Positions 1-6,359 are shown, counted from the first letter of the stretch. The stretch: 19,154 bases of DNA from an archaeon (GCA_005240025.1 SBBK01000031.1:1-19154), one strand, 5' to 3'. Numbers and translations are program-made. Notes: a model not told the origin generated them from the letters alone.

Positions 1-16
1 CCCCCCCCCAGTCAAA

Positions 17-523
17 TTACAGATATTCTTTTTCGATTACGGCCAGCATGTTTTCTAGTTTTACGAGATCATCATGCCGAATTTTCCTTGTTTGTGTTTT
101 CTCTATACCATATTCCTGCAGCTTTGAGTAGACTTCTTTGTCCTCGATTTTGTCTATTAATGAATCAAGATTGAATGGTTTTTGAAGCAGTTCCACTCCC
201 AGATTGAGTTCTGTGGCTGCTTGAACCAGAATATCTTTTGCAAATGCAGATGCAAAGATCACTCTTTGATTAGGTACGAGCTCCAGTATTTCTTTTGCAA
301 CATCAAGACCGCTCTTTTTAGGCATTTTGTGATCCAAAACAACTATGTCGAACGGCGGGTAGTTTGGATCGCTTGTTTTTTGTAATTCTCTGCGATATAT
401 TTCCAGACACTCTTGGCCGTTTCTTGCCAGGAAGGTTTTGTAGTTTTTTGATTCAAATATGGTTTGGTATGTGTCAAGCAGGTCTTCCTCATCATCGGCT
501 ACAAGTATTTTTATGTTTTCCAT
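17..523 (-). CDS. Single-domain response regulator (REC)
   Basis: A 168-residue receiver-domain protein. The acidic pocket is D10/D11, the phosphoacceptor is D64 (in the LDHKMP stretch), the switch residue is near S92, and K115 is followed by P116-F117, so all classical REC residues are present. After the REC fold (about residues 4-125) there is only a short charged helical tail (about 126-168) and no recognisable DNA-binding or enzymatic output domain. It therefore probably acts by phosphorylation-dependent protein contact. No histidine kinase is encoded nearby, so its partner is unknown. The ATG at 523 lies about 30 bases after a TATA-like box (549-558), as expected for a leaderless transcript. 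It is transcribed alone toward the left edge; a run of nine C residues opens the window just past its stop. Confidence 0.93.
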   Translation of the reverse strand: MENIKILVADDEEDLLDTYQTIFESKNYKTFLARNGQECLEIYRRELQKTSDPNYPPFDIVVLDHKMPKKSGLDVAKEILELVPNQRVIFASAFAKDILVQAATELNLGVELLQKPFNLDSLIDKIEDKEVYSKLQEYGIEKTQTRKIRHDDLVKLENMLAVIEKEYL

Positions 524-548
524 CTTTTGATATCAGCAGGGCTTTTTA

Positions 549-558
549 CTTATTTATG
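549..558 (-). promoter_or_regulatory. TATA box of the response regulator gene
   Basis: On the minus strand this reads CATAAATAAG, centred about 30 bases before the ATG at 523. The spacing fits an archaeal promoter giving a near-leaderless mRNA. The rest of 524-748 is A/T-rich with no further feature that I can support. Confidence 0.5.
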
Positions 559-748
559 CTTCCTCATTTTGATACTCATTTTTATTGAACTTGAGTGAAT
601 GCCTGGCAAGTACGGGCAGGTTTCAAGAATGGAAATCATACTGAAGCAATCATGCAGACTTCAAAGTGGGATTTAGGAAAAGGGTTACGTTTTATCAATT
701 ATTATTTTAGAACTGAATGTGGTTCAATTGCGTATCAAAACAGCCAGA

Positions 749-1042
749 TTACAGGCGTGATTCGATTTCTTTTATATATTTTGTAATGAATTCGCGAAAC
801 AGTTCAATTTTTGGCTGATCTAGGGCCATTGCACCAGCTTGTCTATCCAGTTCTTGCTTTATTTTTAGATGATTTGACAGAATTTCCCCCAACTCGGATT
901 TGCTTTTTGTTGGGAGACTCTTTATTAAAAACAATACCTCGTCTTCAATTTTTTTCCTCAACTCGTGGTCTGCTTGCGGCAATTCGCCGATTACTTGTTT
1001 GAAAGTGAAACTCTGCAAGACAGGCATGTTTAAATCAACCAT
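749..1042 (-). CDS. Small helical hypothetical protein
   Basis: A 97-residue soluble protein that I do not recognise. It is rich in Lys, Glu and Leu and is predicted almost entirely helical, with an amphipathic stretch at about residues 24-70 and a second helix at about 77-97. There is no signal peptide, membrane segment or cysteine. Reality is supported by a clean ATG start with a TATA-like box (1063-1071) about 25 bases upstream and by typical codon use. It sits alone between the response regulator and the PIN pair. A helical adaptor or small regulator is possible, but nothing in the sequence decides this. Confidence 0.7.
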   Translation of the reverse strand: MVDLNMPVLQSFTFKQVIGELPQADHELRKKIEDEVLFLIKSLPTKSKSELGEILSNHLKIKQELDRQAGAMALDQPKIELFREFITKYIKEIESRL

Positions 1043-1062
1043 GAGAATTTTTTTTGGATTAA

Positions 1063-1071
1063 TTTAATAAA
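1063..1071 (-). promoter_or_regulatory. TATA box of the 97-aa hypothetical gene
   Basis: On the minus strand this reads TTTATTAAA, centred about 25 bases before the ATG at 1042. The 207-base gap up to 1249 also holds a 12-base direct repeat (AAATTTCAGATT at 1081-1092 and 1132-1143) of unknown meaning. Confidence 0.5.
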
Positions 1072-1214
1072 ACTATGCCAAAATTTCAGATTTAGGAACA
1101 GATCTGATGGTTTCCGTTCCCTTAGCGGTCTAAATTTCAGATTCTTTCTATTCTACGGCAAAGTCAGCTTTAAAGGTTTCTAAAAATTACTCAAGTTGCT
1201 TGTACTGCCATAAA

Positions 1215-1225
1215 TTTATTTAAAT
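1215..1225 (+). promoter_or_regulatory. TATA box of the PIN two-gene unit
   Basis: TTTATTTAAAT is centred about 30 bases before the ATG at 1250. This is a strong archaeal TATA match and fits leaderless transcription of the first gene of the pair. Confidence 0.6.
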
Positions 1226-1249
1226 GAGATCAGATATCTAATTATTCTT

Positions 1250-1516
1250 ATGGCAGAAGACATTCAATACATCAAAAGACAGATTAAGAAGGAAATGAAT
1301 CACCTTAGAGATCTCTATAGCAAGATAAATCGAATTGAAAAAAAGAAAGAAACTGAAAAACACAGAGTCAAGAAACTTGAGCAGGAGCTAATGAGGAAAA
1401 ATCCCAACATCGAAATCGATTGGGAATTATTGGCACTGGTCGGCACAGAGCCACATAATCCGCCTTCCCAAGATAAAGAAGTGGTGAGACGTATAGTGGC
1501 TGAACGTCATGGCTAG
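1250..1516 (+). CDS. Coiled-coil protein upstream of PIN protein (possible antitoxin)
   Basis: An 88-residue basic protein. Residues about 5-48 form a highly charged coiled coil rich in Lys, Glu and Arg. A short C-terminal tail follows, containing an acidic-aromatic patch (IDWELLALVG) and a final basic helix. It has no recognisable DNA-binding fold. Its stop codon overlaps the start of the PIN-domain gene by 8 bases, so the two are translationally coupled. The arrangement (small charged protein first, PIN ribonuclease second) is typical of VapBC-like toxin-antitoxin units, so it may be the antitoxin. That role is inferred from position alone; a non-toxic PIN partner remains possible. Confidence 0.72.
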   Translation: MAEDIQYIKRQIKKEMNHLRDLYSKINRIEKKKETEKHRVKKLEQELMRKNPNIEIDWELLALVGTEPHNPPSQDKEVVRRIVAERHG

Positions 1517-1931
1517 TACAAGGCCCAACGTTTTTGTCGATGTAAACATATTTGTTGATATTTCTGAAATGCGTCGGGGTTGGAACAACAGCCTTGAGGT
1601 GATAACTGGCATTAGAAAAGAAAAATACAGTGGTTACATTTCAGCATTCACAGTTCCGATTCTGTACTTTCGCAGAATACGAATAGAGCCAGACAAAGAA
1701 GCAAGAACCAATGTGTGGAAACTCATTAATGGTCATCACATCATTGAGTTGACTGAATCGGTATTAGAGCAGGCCAAACAGGACATCAAATTCAGAGATT
1801 ATGAAGATGCAATACAATATTACTCTGCAAAAACAAAATGTGATATTATTGTTACCAGAAACAAGAAGGATTTTCCTCACAAGGATATCAGAGTCATGAA
1901 TCCTGAAGACTTTTTGAATAGTTATGGATGA
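1509..1931 (+). CDS. PIN-domain protein (VapC-like ribonuclease)
   Basis: A 140-residue PIN-fold protein. The first strand carries the expected aspartate (D11, in VFVDVNIFVDI). The central signature is D97-Y98-E99-D100-A101, followed by the IVTRNKKDF motif with N117 and D121, so most metal-binding acidic residues are present. The helix-2 glutamate usually found near residue 51 appears replaced: the segment reads TVPILYF. This could alter activity or mark a subfamily. Many PIN proteins are site-specific RNases that act as toxins and are held inactive by a co-encoded partner. The preceding gene overlaps by 8 bases and is the natural partner candidate. Length is normal for VapC-type proteins. 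The PIN fold is confident; toxin function is inferred. Confidence 0.85.
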   Translation: MASTRPNVFVDVNIFVDISEMRRGWNNSLEVITGIRKEKYSGYISAFTVPILYFRRIRIEPDKEARTNVWKLINGHHIIELTESVLEQAKQDIKFRDYEDAIQYYSAKTKCDIIVTRNKKDFPHKDIRVMNPEDFLNSYG

Positions 1932-2056
1932 TGTGTTTCCGTTTGGTCTCGTCGCTCTTGATTGAATACAGAAACAGTGTTACTGGTTCTAGTTCTTCCA
2001 ATTCTTTTTCTCACTTCTATTACGGCAGAATCCTATTTTAACACCGATAGAGGAGC

Positions 2057-2144
2057 GGGTCTAGTGGGATTTGAACCCACGACATAAGGATGTCTCCAAA
2101 TTTTTTTAAGAGTCCTTCGCTCTACCTGGCTGAGCCATAGACCC
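2057..2144 (-). tRNA. tRNA-Lys(CTT) with 15-nt intron
   Basis: A full cloverleaf can be drawn: acceptor stem GGGTCTA/TAGACCC, D stem GCTC/GAGC, anticodon stem AAGGA/TCCTT, and T arm GTGGG/CCCAC. Removing 15 bases (2092-2106) leaves the loop CTCTTAA with anticodon CTT (2108-2110, complement), i.e. lysine. The intron lies between positions 37 and 38, the canonical archaeal site. CTCT of the loop can pair with GGAG of the intron, flanked by 3-nt bulges TAA and ACA, a bulge-helix-bulge that splicing endonuclease would cut to give exactly this product. The distal intron helix is very short and A/T only, so the motif is of the relaxed kind. CCA is not encoded. Confidence 0.95.
2092..2106 (-). other. 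tRNA-Lys intron (position 37/38)
   Basis: Fifteen bases, six A then TTT GGAG AC on the minus strand. They interrupt the anticodon loop after position 37, and their excision restores a 7-base loop. The bulge-helix-bulge is formed by loop CTCT with intron GGAG. Confidence 0.85.
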
Positions 2145-2168
2145 CAGACCAAAAAGCACTAGACTGGT

Positions 2169-2177
2169 AATTTAAAG
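2169..2177 (-). promoter_or_regulatory. TATA box of tRNA-Lys
   Basis: CTTTAAATT on the minus strand, centred about 29 bases before the first base of the tRNA. Confidence 0.55.
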
Positions 2178-2189
2178 TTGAGTTGAAGA

Positions 2190-2792
2190 TCAGTTCGAAG
2201 CCTTTGCTTCTATTTCGTTGTATTTTTCCAGGATTGCCGTAAGGACGGTGGATACAGGCACGTTGTTCATTTTCTTTTTCTCCTCGAGTAGTTTCTGGTA
2301 CGCAGTAAGCGTGATGTATACTGGAATCGAGCCGTTTCCTTCCAGGAGGCCTCTGACTCTATACAGAGCAGACTCCATTCCCTTTTCTGCCGTCTTGGCA
2401 AACTTGAGTTTGTTGAATATTCCGCCAAGCGGGCCAAACGGCATGTCATAATCCACAGTCATTGTAACAGTCGTCAGTCGCTCTGACTTTGGTGTAAATT
2501 CAGTCGTAATATTCCACTTTTTGAAGGGGCCCCTGAACATTTTGGCAGCGATTTTTCGCTCCCTTACAAATTCGGTTGTCTCACAGTCCCATTCGAGTCT
2601 TTTTCCGTTAAAATCGCCCACCACGCGAAACGTGGTTCCAACACCCATCCCCTCTTTGATGTCCATTGGAATGACATTCAGTGCGACTCCTTTTTCGGTC
2701 ATCTGATCCGAAACGTGTTCGGGTCTTGCAAAATACGTAAAAACCGTGTCGACTGGGGCCTTGATGTCGATTGATTTACTGACTATGGTCAA
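2190..2792 (-). CDS. SRPBCC protein with C-terminal ribbon-helix-helix-like segment
   Basis: About 200 residues. Residues 1-150 look like the SRPBCC (START/Bet v1-like) ligand-binding fold: an opening strand KSIDIKAPVDTVF, the typical YFARPEH turn, alternating strands and a long C-terminal helix that closes the cavity. Residues about 153-196 then resemble a ribbon-helix-helix unit: a short strand (IPVYITLTA), a helix, a turn (NNVPVS) and a second helix. I chose the TTG at 2792 because it stands 27-28 bases from the TATA-like box 2816-2823. An upstream TTG at 2843 would add 17 residues unlike the family and would place the start upstream of that box. SRPBCC proteins bind hydrophobic ligands or act as cyclases, hydrolases or chaperones; the ligand here is unknown. 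If the tail binds DNA, this could be a ligand-sensing regulator. Confidence 0.82.
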   Translation of the reverse strand: MTIVSKSIDIKAPVDTVFTYFARPEHVSDQMTEKGVALNVIPMDIKEGMGVGTTFRVVGDFNGKRLEWDCETTEFVRERKIAAKMFRGPFKKWNITTEFTPKSERLTTVTMTVDYDMPFGPLGGIFNKLKFAKTAEKGMESALYRVRGLLEGNGSIPVYITLTAYQKLLEEKKKMNNVPVSTVLTAILEKYNEIEAKASN

Positions 2793-2815
2793 CGTTTGGC
2801 TTTTTTTATGTCTGC

Positions 2816-2823
2816 ATTTAAAG
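2816..2823. promoter_or_regulatory. Shared TATA-like box of two divergent genes
   Basis: ATTTAAAG contains the palindrome TTTAAA. It lies about 27 bases from the TTG start at 2792 on the minus strand and about 32 bases from the TTG start at 2852 on the plus strand. No second box is visible in the 59 bases between the two starts, so one element may direct both transcripts. Confidence 0.5.
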
Positions 2824-2851
2824 CTTTTGTCAATTTCTGGCAAAAATCATT

Positions 2852-3385
2852 TTGCATATATTGAACAAAGAACTTGTCCAGATCGTGCTGACCAGATCCG
2901 TGCTTTTTGTGCTTTTGATCACACCAATAATGGTACAAAATGCAAGTGCACATTCCCTTTTGAATTCGGCCGAGTCCACGATAGGGGACAACCGGGTCCA
3001 GATAGCAACAGATCCAGAGATCCCAACCGTAAACGAAAAGGCCAGAATCCTTATGCATGTGACGGATCTGGACCTACGTGATGTCAAGCGCTTCACCATG
3101 GGAATCAAAATATTTTACGATGATGTCCAGGTAGATGCCATCGAGCCTCAGTCAATCGAGGGGGGCTTTTGGAGCTTTGAGTATGTCTTCAAAAGGCACG
3201 GAAACCACGTCTTTAGAGTCGATCTTTACACGGACGGCAGACCAGTCACGCATACATTCAATGTCAGCACCCACAATCCCTTTGGCTACATTTTCATCTA
3301 CGTTATAGCATCAGGTGCAATAGGCATGGCAGTCCTGGTTGCCTACATCTATCTGCCAAAAAAGCTGAAAAAATCTAGGCCCTAG
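2852..3385 (+). CDS. Exported, C-terminally membrane-anchored beta-rich protein
   Basis: A 177-residue protein. Residues about 10-33 form a signal peptide ending in SAHS-like cleavage context, and residues about 146-168 form a transmembrane helix followed by a basic KKLKKS tail, giving an extracytoplasmic domain of about 110 residues. That domain is beta-rich (VNEKARILMHVTD, then FYDDVQVD, then GGFWSFEYVF, then HVFRVDLY). It resembles the YtkA/CopC-like immunoglobulin-type domains that accompany copper and cytochrome-oxidase proteins, but I cannot assign a family firmly. It converges on the haem A synthase gene and overlaps it by 11 bases. Placement beside the oxidase operon suggests a role in copper handling or oxidase assembly; this is inference. 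Start is TTG at 2852; the TTG at 2861 is an alternative. Confidence 0.72.
   Translation: MHILNKELVQIVLTRSVLFVLLITPIMVQNASAHSLLNSAESTIGDNRVQIATDPEIPTVNEKARILMHVTDLDLRDVKRFTMGIKIFYDDVQVDAIEPQSIEGGFWSFEYVFKRHGNHVFRVDLYTDGRPVTHTFNVSTHNPFGYIFIYVIASGAIGMAVLVAYIYLPKKLKKSRP
3358..3385 (-). terminator. Terminator at the end of the oxidase operon
   Basis: The palindrome CTAGGCCCTAG (3375-3385) holds the stop codons of both converging genes. On the minus strand it is followed by two T6 runs (3373-3368 and 3363-3358). T-runs are the usual archaeal termination signal, so the oxidase operon probably ends here. The T-runs lie inside the opposite gene. Confidence 0.5.
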
Positions 3386-3818
3386 TCTGAATTGTGGCCT
3401 TTCCGAGTCTGAACGCAAATATCACAGTCAAAAGAGTCATTGCAAAAAGAAGTATTCCTATTCCAAGATGAATTGCAACAAGTACTGCGTGAAGTTTGAG
3501 ATCAATTACAAGTGCGCCCAGCGTTATCTGCGTTGCCACAAATATTGCCGCAAGTGTTGCAGTAAGCTTGATTTTTTTATCAGACTGTTTGTTTAGCCAG
3601 ACTCCAATTGCCGTCAGGATTATCAGGGTTCCAGTTGTTGCCGCGATAAATCGGTGAATCCATTCTATGAAAAATTCACTATCTGGCAGAATTCCGTTTG
3701 GACAAAGCGGCCAGTCAGGACATGAAAGACCGAGTCCTGCGGCAGACACATACCCGCCGATAAACATCAGCGAGTACAGTATTACCAGCGATGATAATGC
3801 GAGATATTTTAGAAACAA
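3375..3818 (-). CDS. ctaA: Half-size haem A synthase (CtaA/Cox15 family)
   Basis: A 147-residue integral membrane protein with four helices (about residues 3-27, 50-75, 83-105 and 108-135). Conserved features are the extracytoplasmic loop GLSCPDWPLCPNG with C33 and C39, H55 in the second helix (EWIHRF), and H110 and H117 in the last region (LHAVLVAIH), which would ligate haem. The family converts haem O to haem A, the cofactor of aa3-type oxidases. Bacterial CtaA has eight helices; compact four-helix forms are known from archaea such as Aeropyrum pernix, and this one has that size. The gene begins with TTG, directly after the cupredoxin stop codon, as the last gene of the oxidase operon. No haem O synthase (CtaB) is visible in the window. 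Confidence 0.88.
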   Translation of the reverse strand: MFLKYLALSSLVILYSLMFIGGYVSAAGLGLSCPDWPLCPNGILPDSEFFIEWIHRFIAATTGTLIILTAIGVWLNKQSDKKIKLTATLAAIFVATQITLGALVIDLKLHAVLVAIHLGIGILLFAMTLLTVIFAFRLGKATIQTRA

Positions 3819-3819
3819 T

Positions 3820-4773
3820 CTACTCTACTATGAAATCGCCTTTCATGCCCAAGGCCGCGTGGCCCGGTACTGTACATATGTAATGGTATGCTCCCGGTGC
3901 TCCTGCGGTAAATGTAACCTCGCCACTTTCACCTGGTTTCAATGGATTGTTTGCTGATCTGATGGCAGAGTTGAAGACAAGCGTGTTTGGATCATCGACA
4001 TCAGAAACGATACCAAACGAGTGAAATGACTTGCCGTTGTTTGCCGACTTGATTGTTACCGAGTCGCCCGATTTTACCTTGATTGCCGGGTTGTTTCCTT
4101 CCTCGCCCGGTAACGCATTGAACGCCAGTGTCTTAAAGTCCGCAGACTCGATAAAGTTAAGCTCAAAGTTGTGGCTAACGCCGGTCGGGGCTGCCGCCTG
4201 CGGGGCCGCGCCTGCAGGTCCTACGATTATTTTACCTGCCATTCCCATATCCCTGTGGCCAGGAACTGTACAAATGTAATAAAATGTCCCTTCTTTTGAT
4301 GGAACAAACGTGGACTTGCCGCTTTGGCCTGGCTTTAAAGGATTGTTGGCACTTGCTATTTCTGTTCCTGGAATGATTCCCTCAAATCCTTCTGCTGCTT
4401 CCGTTACGCCAAATGAGTGAAATGATTTTCCGTTGTTTACCACAACAAACTCTACTCTGTCACCTACGTTTGCCTTGATTTCCGGATTGTTCCCTTCCTC
4501 GCCTGGTAACGCATTGAACGCCAGTGTCCTAAAGTCCGCAGACTCGATAAACGAAAGCTCCACATCAAACTCTTTTCCTGTGAGTGCCTGTCCTGCAGGT
4601 ACGGCATGTTCTGCTGCCTTTACCATTTGGCTTCCAGGAGGCATCGATATCCAGAAATCCCAAAACGAGAAGAAAAGCGCCCCGCCGACAATACAAATAC
4701 CGCACATGATTGCAAGCATTTTTGCTGTTCTTGCCGGCGTTGTCCTGTAGATTGGTTCTGAGTGTTGCTCCAT
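3820..4773 (-). CDS. Membrane-anchored tandem cupredoxin (plastocyanin-like)
   Basis: A 317-residue protein with one N-terminal membrane helix (about 17-44) and two consecutive cupredoxin domains outside the membrane (about 68-185 and 200-317), joined by an Ala/Pro linker. Each has a full type 1 copper set: H119, C168, H173, M178 in the first and H251, C300, H305, M310 in the second (NNGKSFHSFG, then CTVPGH...M). Blue copper proteins of this kind replace cytochrome c as soluble or tethered electron carriers in ammonia-oxidising archaea. Its place directly after subunit I suggests it donates electrons to the CuA site. The start is the ATG at 4773, four bases after GGTGAT; an in-frame GTG at 4782 overlaps the Shine-Dalgarno and is less likely. 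The two domains share a nearly identical DNA segment (see repeats). Confidence 0.93.
   Translation of the reverse strand: MEQHSEPIYRTTPARTAKMLAIMCGICIVGGALFFSFWDFWISMPPGSQMVKAAEHAVPAGQALTGKEFDVELSFIESADFRTLAFNALPGEEGNNPEIKANVGDRVEFVVVNNGKSFHSFGVTEAAEGFEGIIPGTEIASANNPLKPGQSGKSTFVPSKEGTFYYICTVPGHRDMGMAGKIIVGPAGAAPQAAAPTGVSHNFELNFIESADFKTLAFNALPGEEGNNPAIKVKSGDSVTIKSANNGKSFHSFGIVSDVDDPNTLVFNSAIRSANNPLKPGESGEVTFTAGAPGAYHYICTVPGHAALGMKGDFIVE
4077..4155 (-). repeat. Internal repeat, copy in second cupredoxin domain
   Basis: 79 bases that match 4473-4551 with about five differences, in register and 396 bases (132 codons) apart. It encodes the shared NFIESADF...PGEEGNNP-type stretch at the start of each cupredoxin domain. 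The flanking parts of the domains are clearly more diverged. Confidence 0.85.
4473..4551 (-). repeat. Internal repeat, copy in first cupredoxin domain
   Basis: Partner of 4077-4155. Identical runs of 24 and 22 bases are separated by single synonymous-type changes, which points to recent duplication or gene conversion of this part. Confidence 0.85.
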
Positions 4774-4777
4774 GTGT

Positions 4778-4784
4778 ATCACCT
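4778..4784 (-). promoter_or_regulatory. Shine-Dalgarno of the cupredoxin gene
   Basis: AGGTGAT on the minus strand matches the archaeal 16S 3' end. It overlaps the subunit I stop codon and stands four bases before the ATG at 4773, which decides that start. Confidence 0.7.
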
Positions 4785-6309
4785 AGTGGTGTGGGTTCTT
4801 TGCTTGGTGTGGCCAATAATATTTGCCACCAAGCCCCCACGGGTCGTCCATATTTGCCTCCTTTCCTTTGGAAGCGCTGTAAATCATGTTGAAAAGCCAG
4901 AGTGCCATACTTGCACCTATTATCATTGCACCAACCGACGCAATCTGGTTCATGACAACATATTCAGGCAGCGGGATATAGTCGAAAACCCTTCTTGGCA
5001 TTCCGTACAGGCCAAGAACATGCTGTGTAAAGAAGACCATCACTGTCCCCACAAAGGACATGATAAAGTGAACCTTGCCCATTGCTTCGTTGTACATTCT
5101 TCCAGTCACATATGGGAACATGTAGTAAAAGTATGCAATCGACCCGAATGCAATAGTTCCCATCACAAACAGATGGAAGTGTCCTACAACCCAGTACGAA
5201 TCATGGGTGATGAAGTCAAACGGCATTGCGCTGTTTGCGACGCCCCCTGCACCTGCAGAGAAGAACAATGCGATTCCGCCAACAGACCACATCATTGGCG
5301 TTGTAAATTTCAGTCTGCCACCCCACATTGTTGCCAGAAAGTTAAAGACGTGCATTGCAGACGCCGGTGCCGCTGCAAGTGTCCCAACCATGAACACCGT
5401 TTTTTCAGTAAACGACATTCCAGTTGCATACATGTGGTGCGCCCACGATGAGAAAGACACTGCACTAAGAAGCACAAACGCAAATACTCCAGACGAATGG
5501 CTGAAGATCGGTTTTCTTGAGAATCTAGGGATTATCTCATACATCATACCGATTGCTGGAATTACAAGAACGTATACTTCGGGATGGAATGTGAACCAAA
5601 ACAGGTGCTGGTATGCTATCGGGTCTCCCCCCCGTGCGGGATCAAAAAAGCCAGTCACGCCCAGTCTGTCTGTTAGCAACATCACGAGGGCTGCCGCAAA
5701 CGATGGTATAGCGACAAGAACAATAAGAGAGGATGTCAGAAATGACCAGGCAAGAAGCGGCACTTTGCTTAATGGCAGATCAGGATGCTTGCATTTGAGA
5801 ATGGTAACTATGAAATTAATTGCGCCAAGTACGGACGAAACGCCCAAAATTTTGAGGCCGAAAATCCACATGTCTGCTGCAGGGCCTGGCGCCCTGATTG
5901 ACGAATATGGTGGGGTCGCATACCACGTAAAGTCTGCAAAGCCAAGCCAGATGAGTGCCCCCGCCGGCGGGATCATCCAGAATGCGACTGCGTTTAGTTT
6001 CGGATATGCCATGTCTTTGTACCTTATCATGATTGGAACGAAATAGTTACCAACTGCCGATGCAAACGGCAGCAAGAACAAGAAGATCAGAGTCGTCCCG
6101 TGGACGGTGAACATTCTGTTAAATGTCATCGAGTCAGATATTACCTGAGAGCCTGGCAGGAATAGTTCCGCCCTGATGCCAAGTGCCAGTGCGCCACCCA
6201 GAAAGAAGAAGGTAATGGACATAATAAGATACAGCAGGCCAATATCCGTGTGATGAGTGGAAAACATTATTGCCCAAATTGGACGCGGTTTTTGTAACTC
6301 CAGTACCAT
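4783..6309 (-). CDS. coxA: Haem-copper oxidase subunit I
   Basis: A 508-residue, twelve-helix catalytic subunit that reduces O2 to water and pumps protons. All cofactor ligands are present: H70 and H379 (low-spin haem), H377 (high-spin haem), H242, H291 and H292 (CuB), and Y246, which can crosslink to H242. The HPEVY motif with E244 and the D-channel residues D99 and N106 mark an A1-type enzyme. In an ungapped comparison with Paracoccus subunit I from WAHHM to ATMWGG, the K-channel lysine (KIFSW context) is H320 here. The glycine before HPEVY is F241. A Shine-Dalgarno GAGGTGA (6319-6325) and a TATA-like box (6331-6342) precede the ATG. It is flanked by subunit II genes and the cupredoxin, so it is most likely the terminal oxidase of ammonia-driven respiration. 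Confidence 0.97.
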   Translation of the reverse strand: MVLELQKPRPIWAIMFSTHHTDIGLLYLIMSITFFFLGGALALGIRAELFLPGSQVISDSMTFNRMFTVHGTTLIFLFLLPFASAVGNYFVPIMIRYKDMAYPKLNAVAFWMIPPAGALIWLGFADFTWYATPPYSSIRAPGPAADMWIFGLKILGVSSVLGAINFIVTILKCKHPDLPLSKVPLLAWSFLTSSLIVLVAIPSFAAALVMLLTDRLGVTGFFDPARGGDPIAYQHLFWFTFHPEVYVLVIPAIGMMYEIIPRFSRKPIFSHSSGVFAFVLLSAVSFSSWAHHMYATGMSFTEKTVFMVGTLAAAPASAMHVFNFLATMWGGRLKFTTPMMWSVGGIALFFSAGAGGVANSAMPFDFITHDSYWVVGHFHLFVMGTIAFGSIAYFYYMFPYVTGRMYNEAMGKVHFIMSFVGTVMVFFTQHVLGLYGMPRRVFDYIPLPEYVVMNQIASVGAMIIGASMALWLFNMIYSASKGKEANMDDPWGLGGKYYWPHQAKNPHH

Positions 6310-6318
6310 ATTAGCTGG

Positions 6319-6325
6319 TCACCTC
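6319..6325 (-). promoter_or_regulatory. Shine-Dalgarno of coxA
   Basis: GAGGTGA on the minus strand, nine bases before the ATG at 6309; a seven-base match to the anti-Shine-Dalgarno. Confidence 0.7.
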
Positions 6326-6330
6326 ATGTT

Positions 6331-6342
6331 CCATTATTAAGT
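6331..6342 (-). promoter_or_regulatory. Possible internal TATA box before coxA
   Basis: ACTTAATAATGG on the minus strand, centred about 28 bases before the coxA ATG. It lies in a 50-base gap inside the operon and could give extra subunit I mRNA, but the strong Shine-Dalgarno argues for a leadered transcript too. Confidence 0.35.
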
Positions 6343-6359
6343 TATCAGTGTTTTTCATT

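Noticed and set aside
1..9. Run of nine C at the window start
   Set aside because: Single homopolymer in a mid-GC genome; could be a contig edge artefact and has no supportable function.
595..786. 63-aa plus-strand ORF
   Set aside because: No TATA box or Shine-Dalgarno, odd composition, and its end overlaps the 97-aa gene; probably chance.
1081..1143. 12-base direct repeat AAATTTCAGATT, two copies 51 bases apart
   Set aside because: Only two short A/T-rich copies with no further units; kept as a note under the neighbouring promoter.
1932..2056. Possible gene remnant between the PIN gene and tRNA-Lys
   Set aside because: No frame of meaningful length and no match to the neighbours; treated as intergenic.
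4762..5451. 229-aa plus-strand ORF opposite coxA
   Set aside because: Rich in Cys and His as expected from the antisense of a membrane protein; coxA on the other strand is certain.
5207..6046. 279-aa plus-strand ORF opposite coxA
   Set aside because: Shadow frame of coxA with no recognisable motif or promoter.
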